Below are positions 1 to 13,293 of a DNA stretch of 64,000 nt, piece by piece. Each line of letters opens with the position of its first letter. Positions within the stretch are counted from its first letter, which is position 1. A model generated the notes under the pieces. That model saw only the letters and a list, made by a program, of their open reading frames with translations, was not told where the DNA came from and searched no databases. This DNA is from Fallopia convolvulus (lineage: Eukaryota > Streptophyta > Magnoliopsida > Caryophyllales > Polygonaceae), in contig OZ024719.1 of NCBI GenBank assembly GCA_964016875.1, positions 67,093,224 through 67,157,223 of the forward strand, read 5' to 3'. The position numbers and the translations under genes were made by a program.

Positions 1-1945
1 CTTAATAATTTTGATTCCATCTCATATTATAAAAATTATAAAATTTTATATAAATTTTTTATAAAATATAATTTTTTATATTAAAATAAAATCCTATTTA
101 TTAATTAAATTATATATTAAATTTATGTAGTTATGACACAATAGATATAACTAGTAAGATAAAAATGCTAACGGTCAAAACACTTTTAAGTTTCATGGCA
201 TAGCCTTGCCTAACTTCTATTTGAAATGTTTATAATTCATTTTTGTATAATAAAAAATGACAAGAGACCTTTAGGGTTTAATTATCGTAGGACGTTTTAG
301 GACGTGGACCGCTCATTAAAATTTAGAATCTAACACATATTTTAGGTCTAAATGTACTGACGCAGGTATTACACCATGATCGTAACATCGAATCTGAGAT
401 TTTAGTTCTAATACATATCATACTTTTTTTTTTCTTGGTGTGAAAGTAGGGTTATACACATCTTATATACTCTGTCATTTTATTCTTATTTTTATACAAT
501 AATATATAATTTCATCTATTTTTCTAGTATTTTGATTTTAATTAAAAATAATTACATAAATTCATATTAAGGTACAAAAATTTAACAAAATTAAGATATT
601 TTACTCTAAAACGACAAACAAATCTAAACGAAAGAGAGTAATAATAATTAAACGTGAACTTACATATACTCACTCATTAAAATTTGACTATCTATTACAC
701 ACCCCTAATATATTATGCACATTTAGGATTTCTATATACAATAAATTGACCATGTGAAAAGCTTAAACAAATCATGTTGGTAGAGATTATTTGAATTTGG
801 ATTTGGTTTTGAATTTGGGATTATTAGAGGCGAGCTGGTTGAGTTAGGAAAAACTTCTCTAGCCAGGGTTTAGTTAGGACTCTTAGGAGGTACTATACTA
901 CTATGATAGTATCATACTGTAATTTCAAACCTTAAATGATCTATCATATATCTTCAAATATAGATTAGCAAATACCACTTGCAGGACTTAAATGACAGAT
1001 TCTATGTATATTCCTTTCCATATGGATCTGTAATCCAATATGCATGAGGCTAAATTAATTGTAGTGTTGAAATTTACAAAATATGTGAATGGAATGAGGT
1101 AGTATAGTACAGGACCATTTCTCAAGAGTCAGCTTTCGAATGACAAGATGCTGAATTGAATCGATTTGTGTCCCGCATGGCAGGTAATCAAGTTGTTCCT
1201 CGTCAAATTAGTGATCGTCCTAGGACATTCTGTCGAATGAAAGTATGCAAATCCAAATAAACTGTAAGTGGGATAGAGGAGACCCATCAGAAGGAACCAA
1301 CGATAAAGTCCGTCATAGAATTGTACTCACGGAAGACGTGAGAATACTCCAATTCTGAAACCGGGCGAGCAAACAGTGGATGTCCGACCGCAACAACTCA
1401 AATCTAGGCTTTGTGGATTGTGATTTGAGTTCTTAAATTAAGGTTTGTGAGTTGAATTTGTCATCTATAAGTTGTAAAAATGGGATTTACAGTTCTTGTT
1501 TATCTAGAGATTGTTTTTTTTATTTTGATTATCTAGAGATTGTATTTTCCCTTTTTCTTTTATTTTTTGTTTTACTTTTATTTCAGATTAAAAATTGATA
1601 AAGGGGTGCGTGGACTCATCTTAGACGGATTTTGGATGGAAATTGGGGATGGGTGGTAGCTTGCTAACAGAAACTGTTATGCGGGTGGTTTACATTAATT
1701 TCATATATAATGGGTGATTTTCGCTAATATATTCTATTATAGGGATGGTTTTCCATCGTTCGGCCTAATATGAATTCACAACTTGTAATTTGTTTATTGG
1801 CCGGGGAGATTTATGGATCATAGTCATCCTTTTTTTTTTGAACTCGATGATATCCCAATGTTAAGACTTTATGCATAACTTATTTTTATCGGCATATATA
1901 AGATGGCTCGCATGAGATAAAATTGTGCCGTAACACGTAAAAATC
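1..1945. other. AT-rich intergenic DNA, no gene seen
   Basis: I see no coding region or recognisable element here. The block is very AT-rich, apart from a more balanced patch at about 1130-1440 that may be an old repeat remnant but has no frame I recognise. Confidence 0.5.
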
Positions 1946-2309
1946 TAGGGCTGGGATATTTCGGTTCCTGGATTTTTTTAGCCTATCCGCAGGGTAAAAT
2001 TTTTTATTTTTCACGGTTCGGTTCCTGGATTTTTTAGTGAAGAACCGTAATAACCGAACCCGAACTTTGATCGGTTCCTAACTGCGGTTATTTCGGTTAA
2101 CCGAAATACAGAAATGGCCAATAAATTTCGGTTCTTCGGTTACCCGAAATATGGTTCGGTTCCTATGTTTAATAACCGAACCGAACCCAAAGTTTTTTAC
2201 AAGAACCGAACCGAAAAATTTACCCAAATAAATTATCATAACCGAACCGAACCGAAATGAGCGGTTCAATTCAGTTCCTCGATTCCACGAGTATAAAGTC
2301 CCAGCCATA
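1946..2309. mobile_element. Probable hAT-like MITE with CCGAACC repeats
   Basis: The ends are imperfect inverted repeats: TAGGGCTGGGA on the left, and TATGGCTGGGA when the right end is read in reverse complement (10 of 11 match). The 8-bp flanks are TAAAAATC and TAAAAAAA, so any target duplication has decayed. The interior is full of GGTTCGGTT / CCGAACC words on both strands. There is no transposase. The 8-bp flank and TAG-type ends point to a non-autonomous hAT element; this is inference. Confidence 0.5.
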
Positions 2310-3760
2310 TAAAAAAACAGGGTGCAACACGAAGCGGTATTCATCATGGTCTTTTAGTATGTAGTATATACTTCTCATCTATTACCAACTCTGTGTCTTA
2401 ATATTCTGTATAGGGTTTTGTGATAACGTGATACGATCGAAGTGGATCAAATTAAAATCTGCCGGATCTAAATGATAACTTGAGCCCTACCTTTAAAGCT
2501 GAACGCCCTAAGAATTAAACATAAAATGAAACAGCATTCAAAATGGAATCAACCTAGCTAGCGAGGACTCTAATGCTTAATTGGAAAGAAAATTCTAAAA
2601 GCAATGTCTAGATCCATATGTAAGAATATGCGGTCATGATTAGTACAACACTTTTAGATTAAATATTTAGTGATTGTATTTGTAGTGCTAATGAAAATGA
2701 AGATCAATTTTGTTCTGAGAAAATGAAGCTTCATAACCATGGCTGCTTTTTTCCAAGATTATAATTGATCAATTGGAATTGAAACCCCACTAAACATTCC
2801 TCCATTTCTACACGTACCCGATATTCCGCCACTTGCAACAATTAGTTGAATGATTAAACCATTTGGTCATGGGTGCTTCCATAGTTCCATTAGATATAAA
2901 TATATCTAGACTAATCAAATAATACATATTGATTATTCGTCATACAATAATAACATGCACATTAATAACTAGAATATGAATATAACTAAGTTGTCCTCGT
3001 CGTGCCCTGCACGACTATGAATCGATATTTTTTTAGATATACTATAAAAAAAGATATTAATATATAAAAAAATAATATAAATAATAATTGTGAATTGGTG
3101 ATTTATATAAATTGTAAAAAAAAGAATAATTCTAAATTAAAGATTTTAATAACAAAAATGTAAATAATGGGACATTTAATATGGATTAGCAAATAAGACA
3201 TTATAGGATAAGATCTCGGTATATATTATAGGATAAGATCTCGGTATATATTTATATTATAGGATAAGATCTCGGTATATATTTATATGAGTTTTTTTGG
3301 TAGATTATATTGGAGAGTTGTTAGGATCATAAAGATATGGTAAAAAATATTTTTTATATGTAAATAAATTTCCAAAAAAACATTATTGTAATCCAATATA
3401 AAAAAAATTAAAAAATTGATTATTTGTAGATTATGTGGCAATATGATGTGTACATAATATATGAGTGATATGGAAATTTTTTGACATGTGGACTATGACA
3501 TTGAATATTTATAAAGACGTCTAAATTATAAGAAAATGACACGTGTAAAAATATGAGGTGGTTTAATATAGGATCGACATGTGGCGAAATTCTAGGTGAC
3601 GTAATGAGAAGGCTCCAAACCTTATTGCTTTTATATATAATATAGTAGATTAGTTCTTGCAAACCGGAGAAAATAATGTGTAGTACTAGTAGAGGGTTAA
3701 GACAAACTCATATGTACGTTACAACATCCAACGGTATACTGTGGACAAAAATTTATACTC
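2310..3760. other. AT-rich intergenic DNA
   Basis: No gene is supported. The block contains a short three-copy tandem repeat (listed separately) and long A/T tracts. Short open frames here have no family resemblance. Confidence 0.5.
3201..3281. repeat. Three-copy tandem repeat
   Basis: A 25-base block beginning TTATAGGATAAGATCTCGG occurs at 3201, 3226 and 3257 without internal change. The spacing differs by a TTTATA insertion, which suggests slippage duplication. Confidence 0.85.
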
Positions 3761-3768
3761 ATGGGGAG

Positions 3769-4202
3769 TAGAGCTGTCAAAAGCTGACCGAATCCGCTAA
3801 CCCGATTCAAACCGTCCGATAATTTTAGGGTCAAGACTCGAAAATTTGAACCCGAAACCCGAAATCAACCGAACCCGATAGAACCCGAAACCCGTTGGGT
3901 TGACCGATTTAGTATATTTACATAATATTTAAATTTTATTTTGAAAATTATAATATATTTTATTATTAAAATAAATAAAAATAATATATTATAATGAAAT
4001 ATTATCATTTAATTAAAAATTGATTTTTATAATCATAAACAAAAGGATATTTTGGACCCGCTGGTCAACCTGAACCGACCGAAAACCCGCTATAACCCGA
4101 CCCGATTGACCCGTGACCCATAACAAAACCGAACCCGATTTAACTCGAACCCGAAATGACCGAAACCGAACCCGTCCCGACCCCACCCGATTGACAAGTC
4201 TA
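3769..4202. mobile_element. hAT-like MITE, 8-bp target duplication
   Basis: The element starts TAGAGCTGTCAA and ends TTGACAAGTCTA, inverted repeats matching at 10 of 12 positions. It is flanked by perfect 8-bp direct repeats ATGGGGAG at 3761-3768 and 4203-4210, the hAT signature. The interior carries many CCCGAACCCGA-type words at both ends around an AT-rich core, and no transposase. It resembles the element at 1946-2309 in its subterminal words. Confidence 0.85.
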
Positions 4203-4369
4203 ATGGGGAGTATTAATTTACGACTGTTGTATTCTTATTGTAGTATGTTTTGGTTCGACATTCGAGTACTCACTCATCTTTAAAATGTAAATTTTATTTA
4301 CAAATAAAATTGTATAAATATTATATAGCTAAAAAACGATTTTGTAAACGATTTTTTACGCTTCAAATG

Positions 4370-5060
4370 GTAGTGGGATTCTCCTTCTTTGGGACAAGTG
4401 ACGACGACGCTATGTTTCCCGGCCCATTTCTCTCAATAGCCTTCCATGTGTGCGAAAAATTCACCAATTACAGACCATTCTTGATGGAATTGGAATTTTG
4501 CATTACAGACCTCGCCTTGGAGATTTTATTCACCCCTATCTCCCACACTACTTACTTAACTTCCTCTCTTCCAAAAGGAGCCATCATGTTGATCTTGTCT
4601 TCTTCATTGATCTTAGGTCCCTCTTCAAATATTGACATGTCACATGGAATGAAAATATGTGATCTTCCTAGTGTATTTCTAAAGTGCTCTATGACATTCT
4701 CCTTTACTTCCCTCTCCTCGGTTAGAATATTCACACTCATCTCAAATTGAGGAGATATAGGCTTTTGTTTCCCTTAGTTTCACTGAGTTATTGAAAAAGC
4801 TACCACAAGAGTCTTGGAACTTCAACCAGTGCAATTTATCATTTTGTTGCAAAAGATTGTTTCTATTTCTGATTGCTATTTTGAGTTCAACTAAGGTGTC
4901 TGATGTGAACCCGTCTTCGGATTCACGAAAGAATCTTGAACTTGGACTCATATTGGGTCTCATGCACCAAAGTAACAGATAAGCGAGGCGATAAAGCCTA
5001 GAATTAAGGGAGAAGTTCAGAGTGTAGCGATGAGAGACCTCAGGTTTAAGAGAGAACACG
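4370..5060 (-). pseudogene. Decayed LINE reverse-transcriptase fragment
   Basis: Read on the minus strand in shifting frames, the segment shows the linker between endonuclease and reverse transcriptase of plant L1-type LINEs. Recognisable pieces are LHWLKFQDSCGSFFNNSVK (usually a W-L-x-x-G-D-x-N-T-x-F-F-H sequence), EEREVKENVIEHFRNTLG, a GREEVK block and LVPKKENPTT. Frameshifts and stops separate these blocks and much of the RT palm is missing, so it is dead. The apparent plus-strand ORF at 4250-4750 is a shadow. The family call rests on word similarity, not an alignment. Confidence 0.7.
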
Positions 5061-5890
5061 AGAGATGAAGAGATTTGAGAGGGAATGGGTGACGCCTAAC
5101 AATGATGTATGAGAATAATCTGGCAGCACTTCGTTCATTAAAATCGATCAAGCGTGCTAAAAACAAGAGAGGAGGCTACTTTATATAGAGGAGCTCCTTG
5201 AAAAACCTAGAGAAAATCCTAATGGGGCGTGGGTGACTAGGGAGGCGCAAGCATGCGGCCCAATGTCAGGCCCAAGCCCATAAGTGGCATACTAAACATA
5301 GCAAACCTTATTTAGAATGTTTCTAGAATGGAAAAAGTACTTAATTAAAAGGCAATAAATGATAGAGGTCACGATGGCCATGTTGCGCCAAGGACGTGAC
5401 AAGGGCTGGTGCGCACAAGGTGTGTCGTGGTAGGCTGAGTGCGGCGCGACATGACCGAAGCCCGGCGCATGAACCTCATGTCGCGATGCCGGGGTGGGCC
5501 AGCACAGACATGACAGGGGTATCCAAGGTGAGGTCCTCGACGTCGAAGGGTGACGGTGGCGCGGTGCAAATGGCGCATAGTGATACGTGACGTTCTTCGG
5601 GTTGAAGATTATTACGAGAGAGTTGTGCCTAGGATATGGATTTCAAGCGAACAAGTTGACTGATGATTCAATCTTAATTGATTGTTGTTGAATGAAGTCG
5701 AACTTTGAATTTGTAAGAACACTATGATTTGTTTCGGTTTGAAATGTGATAACAAGAAAGATAAAAGGTAGAATTTGGGTAGGAAAACCTTGAAACAAGA
5801 AAATATAATTGATTATAAGAGAGTATTTAAAGACATAAAAACACCTATAGTGAGATTCTATCATAAAATAAAACTCTCTATTCATCTAAG

Positions 5891-5964
<74 letters not shown>

Positions 5965-8390
5965 GATAATATTCCTAATAAAAAAAGTATAGAAAAGTCG
6001 GAATTATTAAAAGACATAATAATTACATAAAGATATAATTAAGGAAAGTCTTTGAATCCCGTAAGATCTTGTACTAGTCTCAGTAAAACGCGATTTCGAC
6101 CATCTTCTCATTGGATTCTCATCTTGACGTCAACTACGAAGTGCCAAATATATGACCGTTTTACTGAGCATTGCTCATAATGTGACGGGATCTTAAACTT
6201 CCGAAAATATCTTCGCTTTGATCCTTTTCCTTGGAGGTCTTGGACGCCTCACTTGATATTCTTCAATGCATAATTTGACATGTTTCAACATATTCTTGAA
6301 TTTAAAAGCTCAATACCTTGGAAAAGGTCGTGGTCTTGGCCTTCGAGGCACCTTCTTTGCAACCTTATCCTTTATGATCCTTTGACTGCTATCACACAAG
6401 CATGCGAAAGTTGCTTGGTTGTGGGTGCGTCATGGCTGGCGAGTGTGCATACGACGATGGACGTCGTGGTACAAGCGATGGCACAGGTGCTGGCTCGTGT
6501 GATGGGTCTGTCGGAGCGCATGGACATGGACTCCTCCTCTTGGCTAGCCATTAGTGTCGGGGTCATATCAGTGAAAGCTCCTATTGCATGAGATTCATTT
6601 CACAGGGGAATTCAACTTATTTTGTAACACTATGATGGCTTGTTCTTCAGTGTCAATACTTCCACCTCAAAGGTTTTTGAGTGGTTTCTTAGGAGCTATC
6701 AATTTCGAAACAGGCTTAAACATCCTGATTCCACTACATCTAGGTTGTTCCACACATTAGACATTTTCTGGTTAAACTTAGGGTGATCACACCATGTATT
6801 TTTTAATCTGAAGGTAGGTTTGTTAACTCTTTGATTGTCTAGCTATTGTTGGTTACCAAGAATTCTATCAAGATTACATAAGGATAAGAGTGTCGTTTGT
6901 ATGTTTGTTGGACCAAGTGAAGAAAGCACCTCTAAAGTTCAAATCTCTTGTGCCGGCCATTTCTATCTAGACATTTGCTGAAATCTTTGTTGACTTGGAA
7001 CAAAGCATTATTTTCCTTACATTTTTCTGTTTTATCTCCCATTGCATTATATTATAGAATTTATATTCACTTCTTAGGGTTTATTTTTAAATAATATTCT
7101 TGGCCTATATTTTTAGAAGTACTTATATTATATAAAATAATGATAAATTTGTATTTAGAACAAACTAGCTAGCTAGCCTGGACCTTGTACTCGAAAATAT
7201 TCATATAAAGATTTTGAAACAAAATGGCTAGATCTAACATTTTCTAGGGGACATCACATGCCATGAAAGAAAATATATGCAAAATTCATATGGATTACGA
7301 GAAAGAAAGGGGAAAAATGAAAAAAAAAATATTAGCTAGAGCCTTCAATGCGGTCGAACATGTCGACCAATTCCATAACGATTGATTTTTTTAAAATTAT
7401 TTATCAGTCAAATTGCGAGTCATGTCCCATATAGAATGGCCTAGTGGTAATAAATATGAGAAATATTAAAAGATTTCATGTTTAATTTTTCCTTCGTTTT
7501 TTTACTTGTCCTCCTACCACTTAATTGAGTTGGTCGATATAAACCGATTTAACAATCGAACTGGTGATTTTTAGGTATTATCGACTTAGCCGCTTGATTA
7601 GATACCCAAAGTTCGAAGACTAAGGAAGGGGAAAGAAAAAAAAGTCGAAATCAGTAGCCTAATTATGTGCTTGCTTCCAACTCTCAACAAAACCCACTTT
7701 TTAGCTTCACACGTAGCCATCAATCAACCTCGCCTCCCAAACTCATGGTCGACACAAAAAATTGAAAACATGTACCTAATAGTTTCTTTTCTTTGGGCAA
7801 GTTACTCGGTCCATTGATTTTCTTTGATACAAATCAACAAATCGGTCATGCTAGATAAAATTTTCAATCAACATACAATAATATCAATAACAAAAATTCG
7901 ACCGAAAAAATATCAATAATAAAAATAAAATATCACTATTCATATAATAATGATATAAATTTAATTAATTATATATATTAAAAATTATATTACACTCTCT
8001 AATATTGATGTAATTATAAATAATATCAAGCATTGATTTTGTTTTGCAATTTGTATACGTACGTGCGTGACTTTTATAAAGCTAAATCGTATCAAGCACG
8101 AGATCTAAATATCTTCTTATTAGTGGTATGTAAGATAGAGAGATATGTAACCTACTAATAGCATGTAATGTTCCACTTAATTGGATTAAACTCACTAGCC
8201 TACTAACCAAAAGACAATAACTCAAAAAAGAAGATCGAGTGTAACGAGAATTGCATCAATATAAAATATATATTTACACAAGCTCGACCCTCCAATTATT
8301 TATAATTGCTATAATCATTATCTTGGAATTTCATTGGTCATTTCTTGTACCTAAATCATCTCCAATCTCAACCGTCCATTTCAGCATCAT
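5061..8390. other. Intergenic DNA with degraded repeat pieces
   Basis: No intact gene is seen. Two GC-rich islands, about 5370-5590 and 6410-6560, contrast with the AT-rich surroundings and look like parts of degraded retroelements, but I recognise no domain in any frame. A long ATA microsatellite lies between them. The last 150 bases lead into the promoter of the transporter gene. Confidence 0.45.
5891..5963. repeat. (ATA)n microsatellite
   Basis: An uninterrupted trinucleotide run of about 24 ATA units. It is likely to be length-polymorphic. Confidence 0.95.
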
Positions 8391-8397
8391 ACTTCTC

Positions 8398-8405
8398 TAT
8401 AAATA
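8398..8405 (+). promoter_or_regulatory. TATA box of the NPF7.3-like gene
   Basis: TATAAATA lies 138 bases before the chosen ATG at 8536. A start site about 30 bases downstream would leave a leader of roughly 105 bases. A pyrimidine-rich leader follows. Confidence 0.65.
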
Positions 8406-8535
8406 CCACTCTCTTCCCCACATCTTCTATAGAGCTTGTCCTCACAAGCTTTGCATAACTCACAAACTTCCTTCCCTCCATTCTTGGAAATTAAATTCTA
8501 GTGTCTCTAAATTCCGAATTAAGCAACTCGTTGCC

Positions 8536-11500
8536 ATGGATGTCTTTGAGATGTCCAAAGAGGTTAGTCGATCATTACACTTATTCTTTCTCTCGATCAT
8601 CTTCTTCCCCACGCCTCCTAGATTTTCGACGTTCAAGTTTTAATACGAGTCCAAATAGCTAGTAACGTCCATTAGTACATTGAAGTCTACGCGTCCCATT
8701 ATATCATACATATTTTGTGCATGTGTTCTATCTTTTATCTACGTCGATAAACAATAACACATATACAAGAGGTTGGAATGAAGAATCGGATTCAATTAAT
8801 ACGAAAAGGTGTTTTTTCCAGGTGAAGATCAAAGAAGTAGAAGAAGTATACACACTTGACGGATCAGTGGATCGACAAGGTCAGCCCGCGATCCGACACA
8901 AGAGTGGACAATGGGTTGCTGGGATCATCATACTCGGTATGCTCATATACCTCTAAGAAAACTTACCCATCTTGAAATATTGATCATAATAAAAGTACCT
9001 ATTAATAATAGGCTCAATTAAAGTCATAGAAATGAAACTATTCATGACGACGTACGTGTTAGATCGATAGCCTTTTGGGCTTGAATCGCTTATGAAACAA
9101 GTAGCTAGCTTAAAGTCAGTCAGTCAAGCTTTAATAAGGATTGTCTTGACATTTCTAATATTGAAGCATGTAAATAAATATATAGTATACTTTATCCTTG
9201 ATATTGTTTCCATAAATTGGAATAACCAAATGAATATAATGGAGGTCTCATGCATCTTATCACTTATATGATGATATAACAATTAATAATATGTTCCCCT
9301 TATTGGACAAATGTGGACAAACACTAGATTAGACAAAATAACAATAAAACAAATCATGACCACAAGAAAATTCAGCTCATTGGAGTGGTGGGCTCTTGAT
9401 CGAAAATGAACGAGTTGAAAGGTGAGGGTGAAGCAAGAGAGGACCATGCAATTGCAATAATATTGCGATTGGATTTGGAGTGAGACTATAGCACACGTAA
9501 GAACAATTATTAGGTACTTGTGCCTCATCGATCGAGTTTGCAATTATAACATGCATGCTACATTTAATTAAGACAGATAATGAAAAATAGCATTACGTGC
9601 AATATATGTCAAATAAAAGGCTTTAAGGTCGACTCTTTTTCTTTCTTTCTTTCTTTCTTTTCATGATTTAAAATGCTAACCACCCTTGGTTGGTACAAGT
9701 AATTAATGGCGTTCAAGCATTCAATCCTCTTTTCAAGTCCTACGTCAAATATATATCTATCGTCTTTTTAACTTGTATTATTCTATATATGATCATATGA
9801 TGACCATCCTTTTAGGAGAATTTTGTCTAAAATCAGACTCTTAAACTATGACCTTGAGAAACAAAATACTAATGTATAGGTCCTTGAACTCTTTTTTTGT
9901 AGCAAGATGAACACTTGACGTAGCCCAATCTTCACCATAATTTAGTTGCTAATTTGGATGTCATCCAAGCTCTAACTACTAACTAAATCCGGTATCAATT
10001 GCTATAATGTCTGTGAAAGAGTATAAAAAGACGTGCCAAACACACTTTTTCGATCTTTACAATCATTTCATACTAACTAAATCAATAATACAGAATTTCA
10101 GTAAGACTTTTTTTGTATCCCTAATTAAACTAAACTTAAATCACCCTAGTCTAACACTCGGGTAACGATGTCACCCTATCAATTGGCCTAATTTTATATA
10201 TATACACATCACATGGATGAATTAAGTGAAGGAGAACATGTATGTATGAACTAGAAACGTGGATCCTTAGAAGAATCAAAACAAGTTATTTAATCAGGCA
10301 CTCAAACTCTTCCATGATTGAATACCACAAACAACTGATAAGAGACAAAAGTAGGCACAATTGTAACCAAAGATTGAAATTCAATGTTCCTTGCTCTCCC
10401 TAATGTCTTTTTTTTTCAATTTAGAATCATAGGTTTAATTACTTGACTAGCATATGCCTGCATATTGTTGAAAATGCACATGAAAATTAAATCATGCAAC
10501 AAACTTGGAATACCTTATCCTAGTTTGCCTTTGGTTGTGAACAAACATGGTAATATTGAACAAAGTCAGGCAATTGTCACAATTGACAAACTCCAATCAC
10601 AATCAATACAACTTGAAAAGGAAATCTGCTCATCTGGGACTTCAAATTTAATGTGTTTTTTTTCTTCTGTTCCTGAATTTTTGTGCAGTAAATCAAGGGC
10701 TTGCTACCTTGGCATTCTTTGGTGTGGGAGTAAACCTGGTGCTTTTCCTAACAAGAGTGTTGGGGCAGAACAATGCAGATGCTGCTAATAGTGTTAGCAA
10801 ATGGACAGGAACTGTCTATATTTTCTCCCTTGTGGGTGCATTTCTAAGTGATTCTTACTGGGGAAGATACAAAACTTGCGCCGTCTTTCAAGGCATCTTC
10901 GTCGCGGTAAACAATGCATCATTAACACTATATTCTAGAAACGGTCTTTCTTACCTATGACACAGGTTAAGAATCTTAAAATAGAGACTATTTTCCTGGA
11001 AAAGAAAAGATAAACCGTATAAAAAGATGTAAGAAAATCCTAAGGCATCTTGTCTGAATATTTGCCCTGCTTTCACATTTCAGGGGCTTGCGTTGCTATC
11101 GCTCTCCACACACCTTTTCTTGCTAAAGCCGAAAGGCTGTGGAGACGCGACTACTCCATGTGCACAACATACAAACATGGAGATTGGATTGTTCTACCTC
11201 TCCATATACTTCATAGCACTAGGAAATGGAGGGTATCAACCAAACATTGCCACATTTGGTGCTGATCAGTTTGATGAAGACCATCCAAAGGAGGCATACT
11301 CAAAAGTGTCCTTTTTCAGCTATTTCTACCTTGCACTCAACCTTGGTGAACTCTTCTCAAACACAATCTTGGTGTTTTTCGAAGATGAAGGGTTGTGGGT
11401 TCTTGGTTTTTGGGCTTCCACAGCTTCAGCCTTTGCAGCTTTGGTCTTGTTTCTTATAGGGACGCCAAGATACAGACACTTCAAGGCAAGTGGCAATCCT

Positions 11501-12779
11501 CTCTCAAGATTTTGCCAAGTCTTGGTTTCGGCTTTTCGAAAATGGAGGCTTCAAATACCACAAGAAGGCAAAAGCCTCTATGAAGTCAAAGACAAGGAGA
11601 GCTATGCAAATACAGGCAGAAAAATGCTTCACACGGAAGGATTCAAGTAAGTTTAAAGCAATTTCAATGTTCTAATAGGACTAGAAAATTTGAAGAAAAG
11701 AACACCCTTTTGTGTACCATCTGACTTGCTAATGATGTTGTAAACTAGGGAAATTTTATTGTACAAAAAAGAAAAAATAGAAACAAGAATGAATTTGGAG
11801 CAATTGCCCTTAGTAGGACTACCTACGGAGCTTAGCTTCTGCTCGCTCAATTGCAGTAATTTTTGACTTAAAGTCATCCAGAACAGATGTTAATTTCAGC
11901 TCATGTTTAAATTGCAGATTTCTAGACAAAGCAGCACTCATGACATCAAGTGATGTACCTGACCAAGAGATTGGACTTTACAGTCCATGGCGTCTTTGCC
12001 CGGTTACACAAGTTGAGGAAGTGAAATGTATTCTGAGATTGCTTCCAATCTGGCTATGCACCATAATCTACTCAGTAGTCTTCACTCAAATGGCATCGCT
12101 CTTTGTTGAGCAAGGTGCTGCAATGAAAACCACAATCGCAGGCTTCAAAATACCACCAGCAAGCATGTCAAGCTTTGACATACTAAGTGTAGCAGCATTT
12201 ATCTTCATCTACCGCCGTGTTCTTGATCCAATTGTGACCAGAATCAAGAAGAGTGGCTCTAAGGGAATCACAGAATTACAAAGGATGGGAATTGGCCTAA
12301 TCATTGCAATAGTAGCAATGATTGCTGCAGGAATTGTGGAATCATATAGACTGAAGTATGCCAAATATGGAGTCTCAGACACAAGTTCATTGAGCATTTT
12401 ATGGCAAGCTCCTCAGTATGTGTTAATTGGAGCTTCAGAGGTTTTCATGTATGTGGGTCAGTTAGAATTCTTCAATGCTCAAACCCCAGATGGGCTTAAG
12501 AGTTTTGGGAGTGCACTTTGCATGACTTCAATCTCACTAGGGAATTACGTCAGCAGTTTCTTGGTGTCAATTGTGATGAAAATCTCAGCAGAAGATAATA
12601 TGCCTGGATGGATCCCAGGAAACTTGAATAAGGGTCATTTGGATAGATTTTATTTCCTTCTAGCGTCGCTGACAATGATTGATTTCTTTGCCTATGTGGT
12701 ATGTGCAAAGTGGTACAAGTATAGTAAGCTGGAAGGGAAATTTCAAGATGATAGTTCAGAGGAAGATTCTAGTGCCTAA
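8536..12779 (+). CDS. NPF7.3: NPF7.3/NRT1.5-like nitrate/K+ transporter
   Basis: Five exons join in frame: 8536-8562, 8822-8936, 10689-10906, 11084-11646, 11918-12779, giving 594 residues. All introns are GT-AG. The product is a 12-TM NRT1/PTR (POT) carrier of the plasma membrane. It follows Arabidopsis NRT1.5 closely from the GQWVAG start of TM1 through GQLEFFNAQTPDGLKSFGS to GHLDRFYFLLA, and ends in an acidic D/E/S-rich tail. Arabidopsis NPF7.3 loads nitrate and potassium into root xylem. The usual ExxER proton-coupling motif of TM1 is replaced here by QGLAT (residues 50-54), as I recall for NPF7.3 itself. The closest alternative is NPF7.2/NRT1.8. Intron 2 is long (1.75 kb). The start is the only ATG upstream of, and in frame with, exon 2, and a TATA box sits at a suitable distance. 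Confidence 0.93.
9634..9662. repeat. (TTTC)n microsatellite in intron 2
   Basis: A pyrimidine run of CTTT units inside intron 2 of the NPF7.3-like gene. Confidence 0.85.
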
Positions 12780-13293
12780 TCACTGGTCAGATTATGTGAA
12801 ATAGATGAAGACTTTTGATGAAGCCAGTTTAGAAGATTATCTGATTGGGTTGATCAATCAGTTTAATGTGCCTTGATGATTAATTACCAGTATGGTCAAT
12901 AACTTGACCAGTTTGGCCATATAATCTGACCAGTTCATTCAACCACTGATCAGTTTATATGACTAGTGTGGTCAGCCAAGTTTGTCGTGCCTAGTGCCTT
13001 CTATGGTTATATAATCATAAGGTTAATTTACTCAATCCTCTGTACAAAAAAATAACATGTAATTTGGCCAGTTTGGTCAACCAGATATGCTATAATGTGT
13101 CCTGGATTTAGCCAGTTTTATTAAAAATAAACTAAACTATTTTTTCCCACTAATTGATATATTTATGATAAACCAAACATAACTTGTAATTTGTAAATAG
13201 TACATGCATTATAAATCTACCTTATAAACCCAATAATACATTATACATTCTAAGATAATAAACATTGATAATGCATGACACCAAAACGAAGAC
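12780..13293. other. Convergent 3' region between two genes
   Basis: This is the gap between the stop of the NPF gene (+) and the stop of the pyruvate-kinase copy (-), and it must hold both 3' UTRs. It contains many degenerate copies of TGACCAGTT / TGGTCAG words at 12786-13110, which look like a decayed short repeat. No ORF is supported. Confidence 0.55.

Noticed and set aside
4250..4750. 166-codon plus-strand ORF
   Set aside because: It overlaps a minus-strand LINE remnant with recognisable motifs and has no resemblance of its own.
6280..6591. 103-codon ORF in a GC-rich patch
   Set aside because: No conserved motif, and the opposite strand is equally open. Treated as repeat relic.
11050..11675. 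Alternative ORFs inside the NPF exon 4 region
   Set aside because: Shadows in other frames. The transporter frame has the conserved NPF motifs.
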